The notes under the pieces: model-generated
Seen by the model: only the letters and a program-made list of their open reading frames with translations
Databases searched by the model: none
What the model was told of the DNA's origin: nothing
Translations under genes and position numbers: made by a program
Part shown: positions 21,418 to 32,710 of the stretch, one piece after another
Position numbering within the stretch: the first letter of the stretch is position 1
How the letters are laid out: each line of letters opens with the position of its first letter
Assembly (NCBI RefSeq): GCF_051020985.1
Contig: NC_135002.1
Location: 1,550,001 to 1,614,000, forward strand
Direction of reading: 5' to 3'
Origin: Nomia melanderi
Lineage: Eukaryota > Arthropoda > Insecta > Hymenoptera > Halictidae
Length of the DNA stretch: 64,000 bases

Positions 21418-21712
21418 CACGATTTCATAGAGAAGGATACGCAAAATGAAGAAATATAATATTAAATCACTCGATTGAATTGCATTGTTATTATTGCACG
21501 TTCTTCCGCGCGATTTCACAGAGCAAAATACGCAAAATGAAAAAATATAATATTAAATTATATTGAATATGACTGAATATGATTGGATTGCATTGTTATT
21601 ATTGCACGTTCTTCCGCGCGATTTCACAGAGCAAAATACGCAAAATGAAAAAATACAATATTAAATTGTTTGATTGAATTGCGTTGTTATTATCGCACGT
21701 TTTTTTAGCCAA
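21418..21712. repeat. Tandem array, unit about 90-110 bp, three copies
   Basis: Units contain ATACGCAAAATGAAAAAATA, TAATATTAAAT, TTGCATTGTTATTATTGCAC and TTCTTCCGCGCGATTTCACA. Starts are near 21438, 21527 and 21637. The middle unit has an extra GAATATGACT. Confidence 0.85.
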
Positions 21713-21784
21713 ATGTCACGAAATTAAGTAGCATTATTTTTAATATAGAAATGTTTCCGAATAATCGTCGTTTAATTGCGCGAA

Positions 21785-22165
21785 CTATATGCCAAAGTTA
21801 GTTCAGAAGTAAATCAACGAGGTCTTGGTTAGGTCAATAATGAACTTAACCTACGAAGGTCAATAATTTCTGTCTACTGTTGACTATTTAGTATTCTTAC
21901 TCATCATTTACTATATCATTGTCATTTATTACTTATCTTATTCAACAACTCTGCCAAAATGAGATCAGAAGTAAATCAACGAGGTCTTGGTTAGGTCAAT
22001 AATGAACTTAACCTACGAAGGTCAATAATTTCTGTCTACTGCTGACTATTTAGTATTCTTACTCATCATTTACCATGTCACTGCCATTTATTACTTTTCT
22101 TATTCGACAACTCTGCCAAAGTGAGATCAGAAGTAAATCAACGAGGTCTTGATTCGTCTCCAACA
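21785..22165. repeat. Tandem array, unit 163 bp, 2.3 copies
   Basis: Starts are at 21790, 21953 and 22115. Shared words are CAGAAGTAAATCAACGAGGT, CTTGGTTAGGTCAATAATGA and TTACTCATCATTTAC. The first two copies are about 95% alike; the third is cut short. Confidence 0.9.
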
Positions 22166-22680
22166 TAGTTTCCTTGTTTCAATTACATTCGATTCCGCAT
22201 TGTCAATTTTCCATTGTCGCTTGTCCCATAGAACCTGTCCATTGAGCGACGACAACTTCGTCGACTTTTAAACGAAATATTTCTCTAAGTCAATGCTTTT
22301 CGAACATAATGCCACAGTCCTCCTCCGTTCCGCTCCTCCGCTCGTTCTCGTTTCATTCAATTCTAGCTTATCGTTAACAACAATGAAGTTCGATGTTCAC
22401 AATGATGTTCCCGTCGTCCAACAGGAGAATTATTTCTTGATAATAATGGCACACAAATGTTGCGCTCCGCGGAGCGTCGTCGCCGGGAGTCGTTACGTCG
22501 GGCAGCGTCGTTACGCGATCACGTCGCACGATAAAAAGAAGCGACGGGGTAATAAAGGCGTTGCGCAATCTGTCGGCAAACGAAGATGAACTTCGCGCTG
22601 ATAATAATTAACTCGTCACCTACGGCTCAATTATATGCCGCCACGAAAAAGAAGGTAATTAACCCTAATCGGAACGCGAT
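22166..22680. other. Non-coding stretch, no gene supported
   Basis: A 98-codon plus frame (22293-22589) overlaps a 64-codon minus frame. Neither has a recognised domain. The CpG-rich core is 22450-22590. Confidence 0.45.
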
Positions 22681-23384
22681 GTGACTTTGAGTGACTTTTG
22701 AACTTTTTACTCAAATTTTTTTATTGTTTCAGATTGCATTTCCAAAAGTTTCTTGGGGCCTTCAAAATTTGGGCCCTATAAAGAAGAACAATAACATTTT
22801 AATCATACCTTTTATGCTCATAAGTGACTTTGAGTGACTTTTGAACTTTTTACTCAAATTTTTTTATTGTTTCAGATTGCATTTCTAAAAGTTTCTTGGG
22901 GCCTTCAAAATTTGGGCCCTATAAAGAAGAACAATAACATTTTAATCATACCTTTTATGCTCATAAGTGACTTTGAGTGACATTGGAACTTTTTACTCAA
23001 ATTTTTTGATTGTTTCAGATTGCATTTCCAACAGTTTCTTCGGGCTTTCAAAATTTGGGCCCTATAAAAACAAACAATAACGTTTTAATCATTCTTTTTA
23101 CGATTATAAGTGACTTTGAATGACATTTGAACTTTTCACTGAAATTTTTTGATTGTTTCGTATTGCATTTCCAAAAGTTTCTTTGGGCTTTCAAAATTTG
23201 GGCCCTATAAAGAAAAACAATAACACTTTAATTATTCTTTTTATGATTATAAGTGACTTTGAGTGACATTTGATCTTTTTACTCAAATTTTTTTATTGTT
23301 TCATACTGCATTTGCAACAGTTTCTTCGGGCTTTCAAAATTTGGGCCCTATAAACAAAAACAATAACATTTTAATTATTCTGAG
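22681..23384. repeat. Tandem array, unit 143 bp, 4.9 copies, with acceptor-like core
   Basis: Units begin GTGACTTTGAGTGAC at exactly 22681, 22824, 22967, 23110 and 23253. Each carries a T-rich tract ending ATTGTTTCAG, shaped like a splice acceptor, in the first three units. The AG is lost in units 4 (TTTCGT) and 5 (TTTCAT). GGGCCCTATAAA recurs once per unit. Confidence 0.95.
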
Positions 23385-25265
23385 AGTCACATCGTGGTAT
23401 GATTCGTTAGAAAAACACATGTTACGATTAGGGTCAACTGGGATAACCTATAGAACGTGGAATGTCAATTATTTCTCAACGGTTCACACAAGTGTATCGA
23501 ATCTCAACCAGATCGAACTACAGTTCACTCAATGAAACGAAACATGAGCTTCTATATTATAAACAATGCTACACTTGACACAGTGGCAATCAGCTAGTAA
23601 TAACAATGCAATTCGATCAAATGAATCAATGTTAGATTTTCCTAATTTTGAACAATGAAGAGATTTGCTCTGCGATTCGATGGAGATATGAATTTTCGAA
23701 GATGCTTGGGAGATTATTTTTCTGGATTATTTAAAATTCAGGGTAATTGAAGGATAGAAGTCTTAATGAATTACTGTTCTGTAACAGTTTAATGAACCGT
23801 TCATTAGCTCAGTTCATTCGAAGCATAGTTCAGTATTGTTTACATTTTAGATCTAGATTTCCTTTATTCTATCCAGATGTTTGAAGAATCTACTAATTCC
23901 TAAATATCTATAAAACCAATCACTGAAAAGTGATTCATCCATCATTAAAACCTTCACAGAGAAAACCGACTAACCCTCAAATTCTCCGATTCCTCTTCGA
24001 AGACATTCAACCTACATAATTCAATTTCCTATTTTCCACCGCACAAAAGCAATTACTTTCCCAAACAACTCGACTCCCGAGAAAAACAACCGAACACTCT
24101 GTCGAAAGTTAACCGAACAATCTGCCGACTGCCGCGGCGATCTTTCAAGCGGTCGAACAATTCGAACATCGAAATCTTTGTAGCGACGGAGGTACCGATC
24201 GATCGGCGTCTCGGCTTTCACGGGAGAGCGGAATTAAAGCGGCGACCCGCGGGAACGAAAGGAACGGGCGCGAGATCGAGCACAGTAATTATCCGGCTAA
24301 CGAGGCGGAGTTTCGTTGCGGATCGATCCGGGATCGATCCCGCCGTTCAAAGAGGCCGTCAGAGCCCCCGCCTTGTCCCCCGCGAAATTGGATCCCCCTA
24401 TTCGCCGTCCCCCGCGGAGAGGGCACTCACAATCAACGCGGTTTCATTCGGCAGCGTGCGTCCCTTTGACGGCGTTCACAGAGTTTTTCAGATTTCCACG
24501 TTCGCCGGCGATCCTTCTCGACGCGCTACGTTTTTCTGGGGACGTCCTCTGTTAAGAATACATACAGTTAAGAAACAACCCTTATCGTCCCGTTAGCATA
24601 GTCAAGGAACATTCAGTTTTTACGATAGAGAAAAAGGCCCGGACACATTAAATAAAACCGTAACCATTCGAGACACCATAAAACAAACAAATTCAGACAT
24701 TTTCAATACACAAAGGACGGCTTAGCTTCACGACACCCTAACGGTACTCCACACTCCTACTGACGCTACCTGACTTGACCTGTCCGACTTACCCTACAAG
24801 GCGTGACCACAAGACAGCAGATTCAACCCCCAACAACTTCATTGGACGAAAATATTTCCCACTTTTTAACGTACACACGAAACAGTACACACCCTCATCT
24901 CCACAATTAGTATAAGACACACTCGATTGTACAAATCATATAGAGTTCATCAAGGCAGCGACATCATAGTATTAAGACAAGTATTTTCAACGACAAAATA
25001 AAGGGACACACAGTCCGATAAATCAAGCCAATCCTTGTTAATTATTCAAAACTTATTCAGTACGCCAGTGCAACCAAGTTAACAATAAATATCTGGCCTT
25101 ACAAACCAGATACATAAAATTAACAATTTCTTTGGTCCATTGACCTACATTACACATTAACATCCTCCGTGCGACGGGAAAGTGCATTTATAGAGGGCGA
25201 GGCATTTATCTCGATCACTGGAATGATTATCTAACGGTACAGTTCATGAAATTGAAACATGGGGT
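23385..25265. other. Long non-coding stretch, no gene supported
   Basis: Unique DNA. 24080-24560 is a CpG-rich island with a short dyad GATCGATCCGGGATCGATCC near 24321, and 66- and 79-codon frames on opposite strands. 24560-25200 is AC-rich unique sequence. I see no exon, RNA gene or clear repeat. Confidence 0.5.
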
Positions 25266-25269
25266 TTAA

Positions 25270-25498
25270 CCCTTTGCGGACGAATGTCTACATTTCGGCG
25301 AGACGAAAGTTTCGTATTTAAAAAAATTAAGTGGTGGACGAATGATTTGATTACTTGAACAGCAATATATCAGCACGAAGTTTCGTTTTTTTTATATTAA
25401 TTAATTTTTATATTAATTAACACTAAAACTACCGGACCCATCTCAGAATTCTGATTCTGCGAGTATACCAATTGTGCACGCGTAAACACCGCAAAGGG
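25270..25498 (+). mobile_element. Family A TTAA element, chimeric right half (229 bp)
   Basis: Flanks are TTAA at 25266-25269 and 25499-25502. The left end CCCTTTGCGGACGAATGTC is typical. The right half contains TTAACACTAAAACTACCGG, a family D left end, and closes with ACCGCAAAGGG. It looks like a family A copy partly replaced or invaded by family D. Confidence 0.65.
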
Positions 25499-25502
25499 TT
25501 AA

Positions 25503-26543
25503 ATGGCATTAGAAACATCTTATATAGTGTGTGCTTTTTCTGTGGAGGTGTTTCGGAGAATTCAAGGTCACCTTGATGCTTCTTGATTGAATGATCTAGT
25601 TTTTGCATCATAGATCGATAGAGCGTCAAATTCTGAATATAAAAGTGTTGATCTTCGTACGTCTTAAATCTGATAATGAGATGGAAGAATCTTTGGTTAG
25701 GGATTTTTGGATGTGCTAGGGCTTTCGCCGAGATGATTTGACGATTTAATGTTTTGGTGTTTGGTAGATTTTGTTGAAAAAGTCATAGGTGAGCGTTGAA
25801 TGTCTTAGATAATGTGTCTGTGATAAGAAAAAATGGGCTGTGTACGTCGAAATTAGATGGTAGGGCTTTCGCCGAGATAATTTGACGATTGACTATTTTA
25901 GTACTAGATGCTTTAATTAATAACGGAGATTGAAGGCTACTCTTTGAAAGAAGTAGATACTTAGTTAACATAAAATCTATAGTCCTTTTATCATATTTTC
26001 CTATTATACACTATAATTCCCAGAAATTCCCCTCATTTACATTTTTCCCGTTCTCGTTCCTTCTTTTCTTCTGCACTTCCAACTACATTCCACCCGCACA
26101 GTCACGTTTGATTTATTCATGTAATAAACAACAACATGTATCATTATTATCAATTTTTTCATGGGTTCGCGACTTTTTCACCTGCGTACCGCGCGCTAAT
26201 GATTCAGCGTGTAATGAAGACGGACCGTCAGCATTATGACGATCGTTATGATTACCATTACCAACATGATAATATTTACGTTTCTGGGGAAACACCTGCT
26301 GCCGATGCTCCACCGGATGTTCCGCATTGTTTTAATTGTAATGTATGCAACTCGAAGCGTCGACACTTCGTTCCGGCGAGCTGGAAATGCTCGAAATCTC
26401 GAAAACTCCGACCTCTGGCATCGATTCTTCGAGAGTCACAGTCCTCAAAGACTTTAATTTGTCAATCATTGCCACACAATTCGATTCTTAACTTTTTACT
26501 CTAAGATTCATTCGACAAACCTAATATCTAACATTTAAATTAA
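25503..26543. other. Non-coding stretch with a duplicated hairpin motif
   Basis: A diverged 144-bp duplication places GGGCTTTCGCCG at 25719-25730 and 25863-25874, each followed by AGATRATTTGACGATT. Frames of 66-122 codons at 26110-26500 lie on both strands without recognised domains. Confidence 0.5.
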
Positions 26544-26734
26544 CAGAACTACCTCGCATTTAATACGATTAATACACAATTCCTATAAAAACTGTAACAA
26601 TAGATTATTTTCAGTTTCTTCAGACATTCATTATAGTACTCAAATGAAACTATTTATTTTCAAGATCATTTCGAATATTCAATGCTTCGAAGATATCAAT
26701 AATTAACCAGTCATTTTGACTGATAGTTCTAGTG
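26544..26734 (+). mobile_element. Family D TTAA element (191 bp)
   Basis: TTAA flanks at 26540-26543 and 26735-26738. The left end is CAGAACTACCTCGC and the right end GACTGATAGTTCTAGTG, imperfect inverted repeats. The interior (TTTTCAGTTTCTTCAGACAT, AATATTCAATGCTTCGAAGA) is shared with copies at 30.8 and 43.9 kb. No coding capacity. Confidence 0.75.
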
Positions 26735-26738
26735 TTAA

Positions 26739-27546
26739 TATCTTCTTCTCTCGATGATTTCGCAATCATACAACATTCTATTTCTATCTCAAATTAATAT
26801 CCCCTTTGACTCAATAATTTCTCAACCACGTCAATTCTATTGCAAATGCTACCTCAAATTAATATTTACTTCTATCTCGGTAATCTCATGATCACGGAAA
26901 GTCCTGTTTCCAATTCTACATCAAATTCTATTTCAAATTCTATTTCAAATCCTACTTTAGAGATGAAAAAGTTGCTTTCAGTCCGCTCCAAAGCGGAAAG
27001 TTCATCGATTCCTCGGAACGATCGCTCAGAAGACGAGCTGTTCCAATTAATTCCGCTTCCGAAAGCTCATTGACGAAGTCGCGGTGGACCGGACGAACGA
27101 TGCGTCAGGCCGAGACGCGGAAAACAGGGAGAACGAGGCGGACAGGGCTCGCAGAGCGCTCTGGCCTGCAAAACGCGTCGAGCTCGCGTCGGTAATCCCC
27201 GAGCCTCGACAGGTAGTTTATCGAAGCTCAGCTCTCCGCGGCTTATCTCGCAAGCCCGGCACCGCGAGAACACCTGTTACTCGCGGTCGATAAGATCAGA
27301 AATCGTTGCTGGCTTCGTTTCGGAGTTGCGCTTGTCGGATCAGGGATCGAGGAAGTTGATCAGCTTCTACTAGATAATACTCAGATAATGCTACTGTAAA
27401 GTGGACTTGGGAAATCTGGATTTCAGAGTCGATTCGCGATGGAAATTTAACCTCTTGACCTACGTCGTGGCAGACTCGTGGCGAAAGTTTGGAATGAATT
27501 TGGGAAATCTAAGTGTTTTATTTTCCTTAAACGTAAATTAATAAAT
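26739..27546. other. Non-coding stretch, no gene supported
   Basis: A CpG-rich block at 27040-27330 is open on both strands (68-69 codons) with no recognised product. The remainder is unique. Confidence 0.5.
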
Positions 27547-27702
27547 AAAGAATTCATATGCTTATCCTACGTTTACTCCAGAAGTTAACGATTGATAACA
27601 GACAAGTAATATATATTTTCCTTAAATGTATATTAAATATTACTTTTCTGTTATCAATCGTTCACTTTTGAAGTAAACGTGGAATAAGCATATGAATTTT
27701 TT
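27547..27702. repeat. Long stem-loop: 66-bp inverted arms, 24-base loop
   Basis: Arm 27547-27612 and arm 27637-27702 are reverse complements with about seven mismatches over 66 positions. AATTCATATGCTTAT and AACGATTGATAACAG are exact in both. The loop (27613-27636) resembles the left flank (TTTTCCTTAAAYGTAWATTA), so the structure may have arisen by inverted duplication. No open frame. It could be a snap-back element or a hairpin-RNA source. Confidence 0.85.
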
Positions 27703-28400
27703 TGTTTCCTAATGAATCATCAATGATAAGGTGGTTATGTCGGTCATAGTAAAGAAATAAATAGGGTAATTTTGAAGTAAGGTGTAATTAAGTTTAATCT
27801 TTTAGAGATACTGCTGAAATGTGAAGTAGTATTGCCAGAATGCAATGTAAATTTCACATAAAGTTAATCCAGATTTAATTTGGACGGAAAATCTACAATA
27901 AAATGTTACATATAATATTGTCGAAAGTTATTGTTTCCACACTTCACATGTTTACGTGATCTGTGTTACGTATCCGTCGAGTTTCTCGATTCGTCGCCGG
28001 CGCGAGTGGTTAAGAAGATAATTCGAGGCCGCGAAGCAGGAAGTCGCGGGGCGGCCGCGTAAAAGCAGAAACGGCCGTGGAAGAGATCGCGGCGGGTGGC
28101 TGAGTGCTACCAGAGAAACCTTTAACGCGACTCCCCATCGCGCGATCGCTGATCGACTTCCAGCGTCGCGGAACGCCTCGCCTCGCGACCTTTCGCCGCG
28201 CGTTTCCCCTCCTCACCGTCCCCCGAAACGACCGCCGATAAAAATCTGTTCGGGGGATCTCGACTTGCTCCGCGTCGTCCCGTTTTCCAACGATTTCCCC
28301 GGCGATCCGCGTTGAATTTCGATAATGACGTTCTGATCGGTAACTCGCTGCCTTGTGGCAATGTGTCGGTCGCGATGAAAATTTCGAAATGGATTCGATA
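27703..28400. other. Non-coding stretch, no gene supported
   Basis: A CpG island at 27970-28370 gives 68- and 79-codon minus frames that are Arg-rich and domain-free. The rest is AT-rich. Confidence 0.5.
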
Positions 28401-28645
28401 AATCTGAGTGTTACTTGCTCATTTCTATTGAAAATTAAGTATTGCTTGTGTAATATTAATCTGTGACCTTTAGGGTAAATGCGGATGCAAAATAAATATA
28501 AAATTCGTTGCTTTTTCTACTATAAATCTGTGTTACTTATTCATTTCTATCGTAAACTAAGTGTTGCTTGTTTAATATTAATCTGTGACCTTTAGGGTAA
28601 ATGTGGATGCAAAATAAGTATAAAACTCGTTGCTTTTTCTACTAC
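28401..28645. repeat. Tandem duplication, unit 123 bp
   Basis: Two copies start AATCTG at 28401 and 28524. Shared words are CTTGTTTAATATTAATCTGT, GACCTTTAGGGTAAATG and CGTTGCTTTTTCTACTA. Confidence 0.9.
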
Positions 28646-28696
28646 ATTACTGACGACAAGATTGTTTTATCAGGCACAGTTGAAGCGTAAAGCATA

Positions 28697-28827
28697 ATAT
28701 GTTTTAAATGGATAATCAATTCGAATGAAATTTAATATTTCTTTCAGTGCTTTGGTAATTAGCATGGTTGCGTAAGCTAGGTGTCTTTGTATAGAAACGA
28801 GATTTCTCGTTGCCAGTGCGCAATGTG
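28697..28827 (-). mobile_element. Family E TTAA element
   Basis: The right end is TTGCCAGTGCGCAATGTG followed by TTAA at 28828-28831. On the minus strand it aligns along its length with the copy at 47181 (TGCGCACTGG, ACGAGAAATCTCGT, GCTAATTACCA, TGAAAGAAATAT, TGATTATCC). The outer left end is not defined. Confidence 0.6.
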
Positions 28828-28831
28828 TTAA

Positions 28832-29540
28832 TTACACTGTAACAACTATACCAAAAATTGCAAAAAGTTGATGTTTCGGCTTCTAAAATAATTACACAAC
28901 ACAGAAGCTATAAAAAAGCGCTTTCTGCCTCAGAAAAGACGAAGAAACCACTAGATCCTTGAATAACTAAACATAACATCGCTGATTCCATGAAAATTGA
29001 CAAAAATCATCGAGCTCTCGCTTAATAACCGCAGCCTTAGCACACGTTCCGAAAACCTCTAAAACCCACTAAACAAAAGCTCGAAAAGCTCCGGTTAACA
29101 AGCATTCCCTTAACCCGACCTTGACACTACCGCGACGGCCAGCGAACGTCATCGGTCTTCGCGTCGTTAACACGGTGCTCGACGTTATCCGCCCTCTGCT
29201 TTGCGTAAAAGTAGAACAGCTAAACGATCCGCCCGTCCGTCCCCGGGAACGGGAATAATTTTACAGCACGGTCACGTTGCAACCCTTCCTCTCAGCGAAG
29301 AATATTAAAAGGAACAACTCTCCCCTTGCACCGGCAAATAATAATTACCTCCCCCGTTTAAAGAGAAGCTAAACGGAACGGGGGGGCGCGATCATCGATG
29401 ATAAAACACGTTACGACGGAACCAAGCTGTTCGCCGATAACGGAACAGGGGTGGCGCGCGCGTTTCGCGGGGCCGTCCCGCCCCCGCGCCACCCCCGAGA
29501 CGCGTTAAACGGATTACAACCTACGTCCAGGATTCGCGGG
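28832..29540. other. Non-coding stretch, no gene seen
   Basis: AT-rich to 29100, then CpG-rich to 29540. No recognised frame, RNA gene or repeat. Confidence 0.5.
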
Positions 29541-30475
29541 ACGTCGTTCCCGGTTTTTTTCCTACCCTTTTTATATCTCACCACGAGCCACCGTCTTTCT
29601 CACCCTCTGACGCTTCTCCCCTCGCTGAATATGTTTTTATTCCTCTTTCGTAGTATCTTCCCTTTGATCTCGCGACTCGCTGTCTCACTTTCGCTTGATC
29701 TTTTCTCGCTTATACCTTTCCCTTTCAGTCGATGTCTCCCTCCTTCGTTTGCTTTTCAAATCTTTCTGATTCTACCCTCGTGGCATTCGTCATTTTCAGG
29801 GACTCTGTGTGTCTTTCGCTTTCTCTTTCTCTGTTTTCCTGAATTCATAAGGAGATTACTTCCTGTATCCCTTTGTTCTTATCTTTTCTTCCCTCTCGTT
29901 AGAAATAACTCCCTTTCTTCGCCCTTTCTTCCTTTTACTCGCTTCACAAACACTGCCCCTTCCCACTTTCTCTCGTCGTCCATCCTTCCTCCCTCCTGCT
30001 CCCCTCACAAACACTCCTCATTCCCACTTTCTCTCGTCCTCAGTCCTTACTTCCTTCTACTCCCTTCACAAACACTCCTCATTCCCACTTTCTCTCGCCC
30101 CCCATCTTTTCTTTCTTCTACTCCCTTCACAAACACCCCTCGTTCCCACTTTCCCTCGTCCACAGTCCTTCCTTCATTCACAAACACTCCCCATTCTCAC
30201 TTTCTCTCGTCCTCCATTATTTCTTCCTTCTATTTCCTTCACAAACACTCCCCATTCCAACTTTCTCTAGTCCTTCGTTCCCACTTTCTCTCGCCCTCCA
30301 TCCTTTCTTCCTTCCACTCCCTTCGCAAACACTGCCCATTCTCACTTTCCCTCATCCTTAGTCCTTCTTTCCTTCTACTCCCTTTATAAACACTTTCTCC
30401 CGTCCTCAGTCCTTTTTTCCTTCTACTCCCTTTATAAATACTCCTCGTTTCTACTTTCCCTCGCCTTCTCGCTCT
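29541..30475. repeat. Pyrimidine-rich tract with a minisatellite of about 55 bp
   Basis: The plus strand is dominated by C and T for over 900 bases. From about 29940 a degenerate unit recurs: CTTCTACTCCCTTCACAAAC then ACTCCTCATTCCCACTTTCT and CTCGTCC. A 312-codon plus frame runs through it (29451-30389), but its Ser/Leu/Phe/Pro composition is dictated by the tract and it has no domain. I do not call a gene. Confidence 0.85.
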
Positions 30476-30816
30476 CCCCGGGCCCCCAGTCGGATCGCAG
30501 ATTGTAAAATTTCAGCGCAGACCCGGGCCAAAGCATCCCTGTGGCGGATGAAAGCTCCTGCCCGCCGGAGTCAAGAAGCATTCCATCGTTCCCGGTTTTA
30601 TAAGCCCTATCGTCGGGTCGTAAGCGCCCCATTAGCGCGTGCACCCGCCTCGTTAAATCCCGCTTAACTTACGCTCGCGCGCGAGATCCAGAATGCTCGC
30701 TCGCCGTTCGAGACGGTGTCCTTCGGGTAACGGCGTCCCGTGATTTGCGTTTTTATCGATACCTTGTAGACCTTCCGAATCGATACCTTACAGAGGAGAA
30801 GCTCACAGGCCTTGGT
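30476..30816. other. CpG-rich non-coding stretch
   Basis: CpG-rich unique sequence with a 70-codon minus frame of no recognised content. Confidence 0.45.
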
Positions 30817-30820
30817 TTAA

Positions 30821-30990
30821 CACATTAATGTGTAATCCGTATAAAAATTACAGCAATAAATTACTCTTAGTTTCTTCAGACATTAGTATTCAAATGAAAC
30901 TATACATTTTCAAGATCATTCTGAGTATTCAATGCTTTCAAGATATCAAAAACAGCGAAACCAATCTTGACTGGCATGGTAGTTCTAATG
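30821..30990 (+). mobile_element. Family D TTAA element (170 bp)
   Basis: TTAA at 30817-30820 and 30991-30994. The right end GGTAGTTCTAATG is well kept; the left end CACATTAATG is eroded. The interior AGTTTCTTCAGACATTAGTA and AGTATTCAATGCTTTCAAGA match the copy at 26544. Confidence 0.7.
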
Positions 30991-30994
30991 TTAA

Positions 30995-32426
30995 CCCCTT
31001 GTCCTACGAGTGAAATTTTCAATAATCGTGTTGAAAATTAACTATTATACTATTACACTTAAAAAGAAGTATAGGCATAGCATGCTTAGAATTTCTCTCT
31101 TCTTCCAATAAATTTTTAACGACAAAGTAACCCTATCGATCAGAATTGACAAAGAAGTCAAGAAAGTCGTCTTCGTGCAAGATTCTATTCGAAGATGCCT
31201 CGTTGAATCAGTTGCATTCAGTATTGTCGAACAGTCTTCGTCGATTTGGAATTACATCTAGGTTCAGTGAAAGCCTCTACACTGTAAAATATATAAAACT
31301 AACAAAACAACTAAGCTCACGACACAGTAACGAGTGTTGAACACGCTTACTCTTGATTCGAGCTTCCATTCTGTATCACGAAGTGTCACACTATGATCTA
31401 TTTAGCAAAATTCAACCGAACTGCAACGATACCGATCCTCGTCTATGCAGAGATACATATCCCCCATACTAGTCCCCCATAAATACTTATTCCGTCGAAG
31501 AGTTCTCTTGCGAATCGTTCCACGAAAGTTCCTCGAAGAAACTTCCAGACTTTCGCGAGTCTCGCGCCACTGGAAGATTCAAGGATACTTGCGCATAGTC
31601 GGAATAGTTATCCAGTTAACCGCGGGAGATACTGCAGCGGCTTTGGGGCCTAACTTCCGTGGAGTTCGCTGGGGTGAGGGGTCATCGGGCGGTCAATAAC
31701 GCGGAAAACAATTTGGGGAGCGCTGGCGGCGGAAGAACCGCAGTCCGCGGTCCCCGAGTCCCGTTTCAAAGCGATTCGAAACGAATCGCGGCTCGTTGGA
31801 CGGTCATTAGCTAATTAATCGAGCGCCGGGACTAATTGCTCGACGGTCCGCGCGGTATCCGTCGCGGGGGCGGCCGATCGCCGGATAAACCAGTTTGCGA
31901 GCGATTATTCACCTCGCGCGTGGATCGCGACCGATCGTTTTGGACTTTGAATTTGTTTAGCTTATCTGAGATTCTGATGATTGTAAGAATTCGATATTGT
32001 AGTACTAGAGACTATTGTGATATGTTCTACAATTTCAATTTACGCTTCTGTTACCTGTTGGAACCGATTCAACCGGTTGAATCCGGTTTTCTGCGGAAAT
32101 TCGCTTCTCCGAGATTCTGATGATTGTAAGAATTCAATTAATCAATAGTATTAAAGACTACTATGATATGTTTTGCACTCAAATTTATCCTTCTGTTGAA
32201 ACGAGATCTAGCGAAAACCGGGATCAGGTTTAAACTTTGCAAAATTATAGTATAAATAAAGATAATGAAGAGAATATAGAATAAGGAGTTAATTAACACA
32301 TTGGCTAATTTTTGGAAAACTGAATTTCTATGGCAATTTTCAGTGAGACCAACTTATATCACTATATATAAAGAAACTCAGGTATCATAGTAATGTAGCA
32401 TATTTTAAATAGACCTCAAGTATCAT
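30995..32426. other. Long non-coding stretch, no gene supported
   Basis: 31140-31340 and 31445-31700 carry frames of 64-84 codons, and 31836-32120 one of 94 codons. None shows a domain. There is a weak duplication GAGATTCTGATGATTGTAAG near 31968 and 32110. The CpG island is 31640-31930. Confidence 0.45.
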
Positions 32427-32707
32427 ATTATTATGCAGTATATTTTAAACAGATAATCAAATCGATTGAAATTCAATATTTCTTTCAATGCTGTGAATCG
32501 GCAAGTTTACAGAGCGAGGTGACTCAGTCACCACTTAATTAGACGCGGTGAAACTATAAAATCTGATATTCAGTATACGAGACACGTGAAATATTGGAAT
32601 AAAACATCTTCGTACTTGCGATTTCCTTTCGAGTTTCAAAGAACATCATCCACGCCTCGTCGAAACATGTCGAATATTTCCAGTGAGAAACTCCCGAGTG
32701 CAAAGGG
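32427..32707 (-). mobile_element. Family E fragment joined to a family B element
   Basis: 32427-32510 matches family E on the minus strand (ATTTTAAACAGATAATC, AATATTTCTTTCAATGC). From 32515 family B follows in reverse: CGAGGTGACTCAGTCACC, then TCGAATATTTCCAGTGAGAA and CTCCCGAGTGCAAAGGG ending 32707, next to TTGA. The left terminus of family B is truncated at the junction. Confidence 0.6.
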
Positions 32708-32710
32708 TTG

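Noticed and set aside
26136..26504. 122-codon plus frame with Cys pairs (FNCNVCNSK)
   Set aside because: The CxxC pattern was considered as a zinc-binding motif, but there is only one pair, and overlapping frames on both strands are open. No family recognised.
29451..30389. 312-codon plus-strand open frame
   Set aside because: It is coextensive with a pyrimidine-only tract and a minisatellite. Ser/Leu/Phe/Pro content follows from C/T bias, the start lies in unrelated CpG-rich DNA, and no domain is visible.
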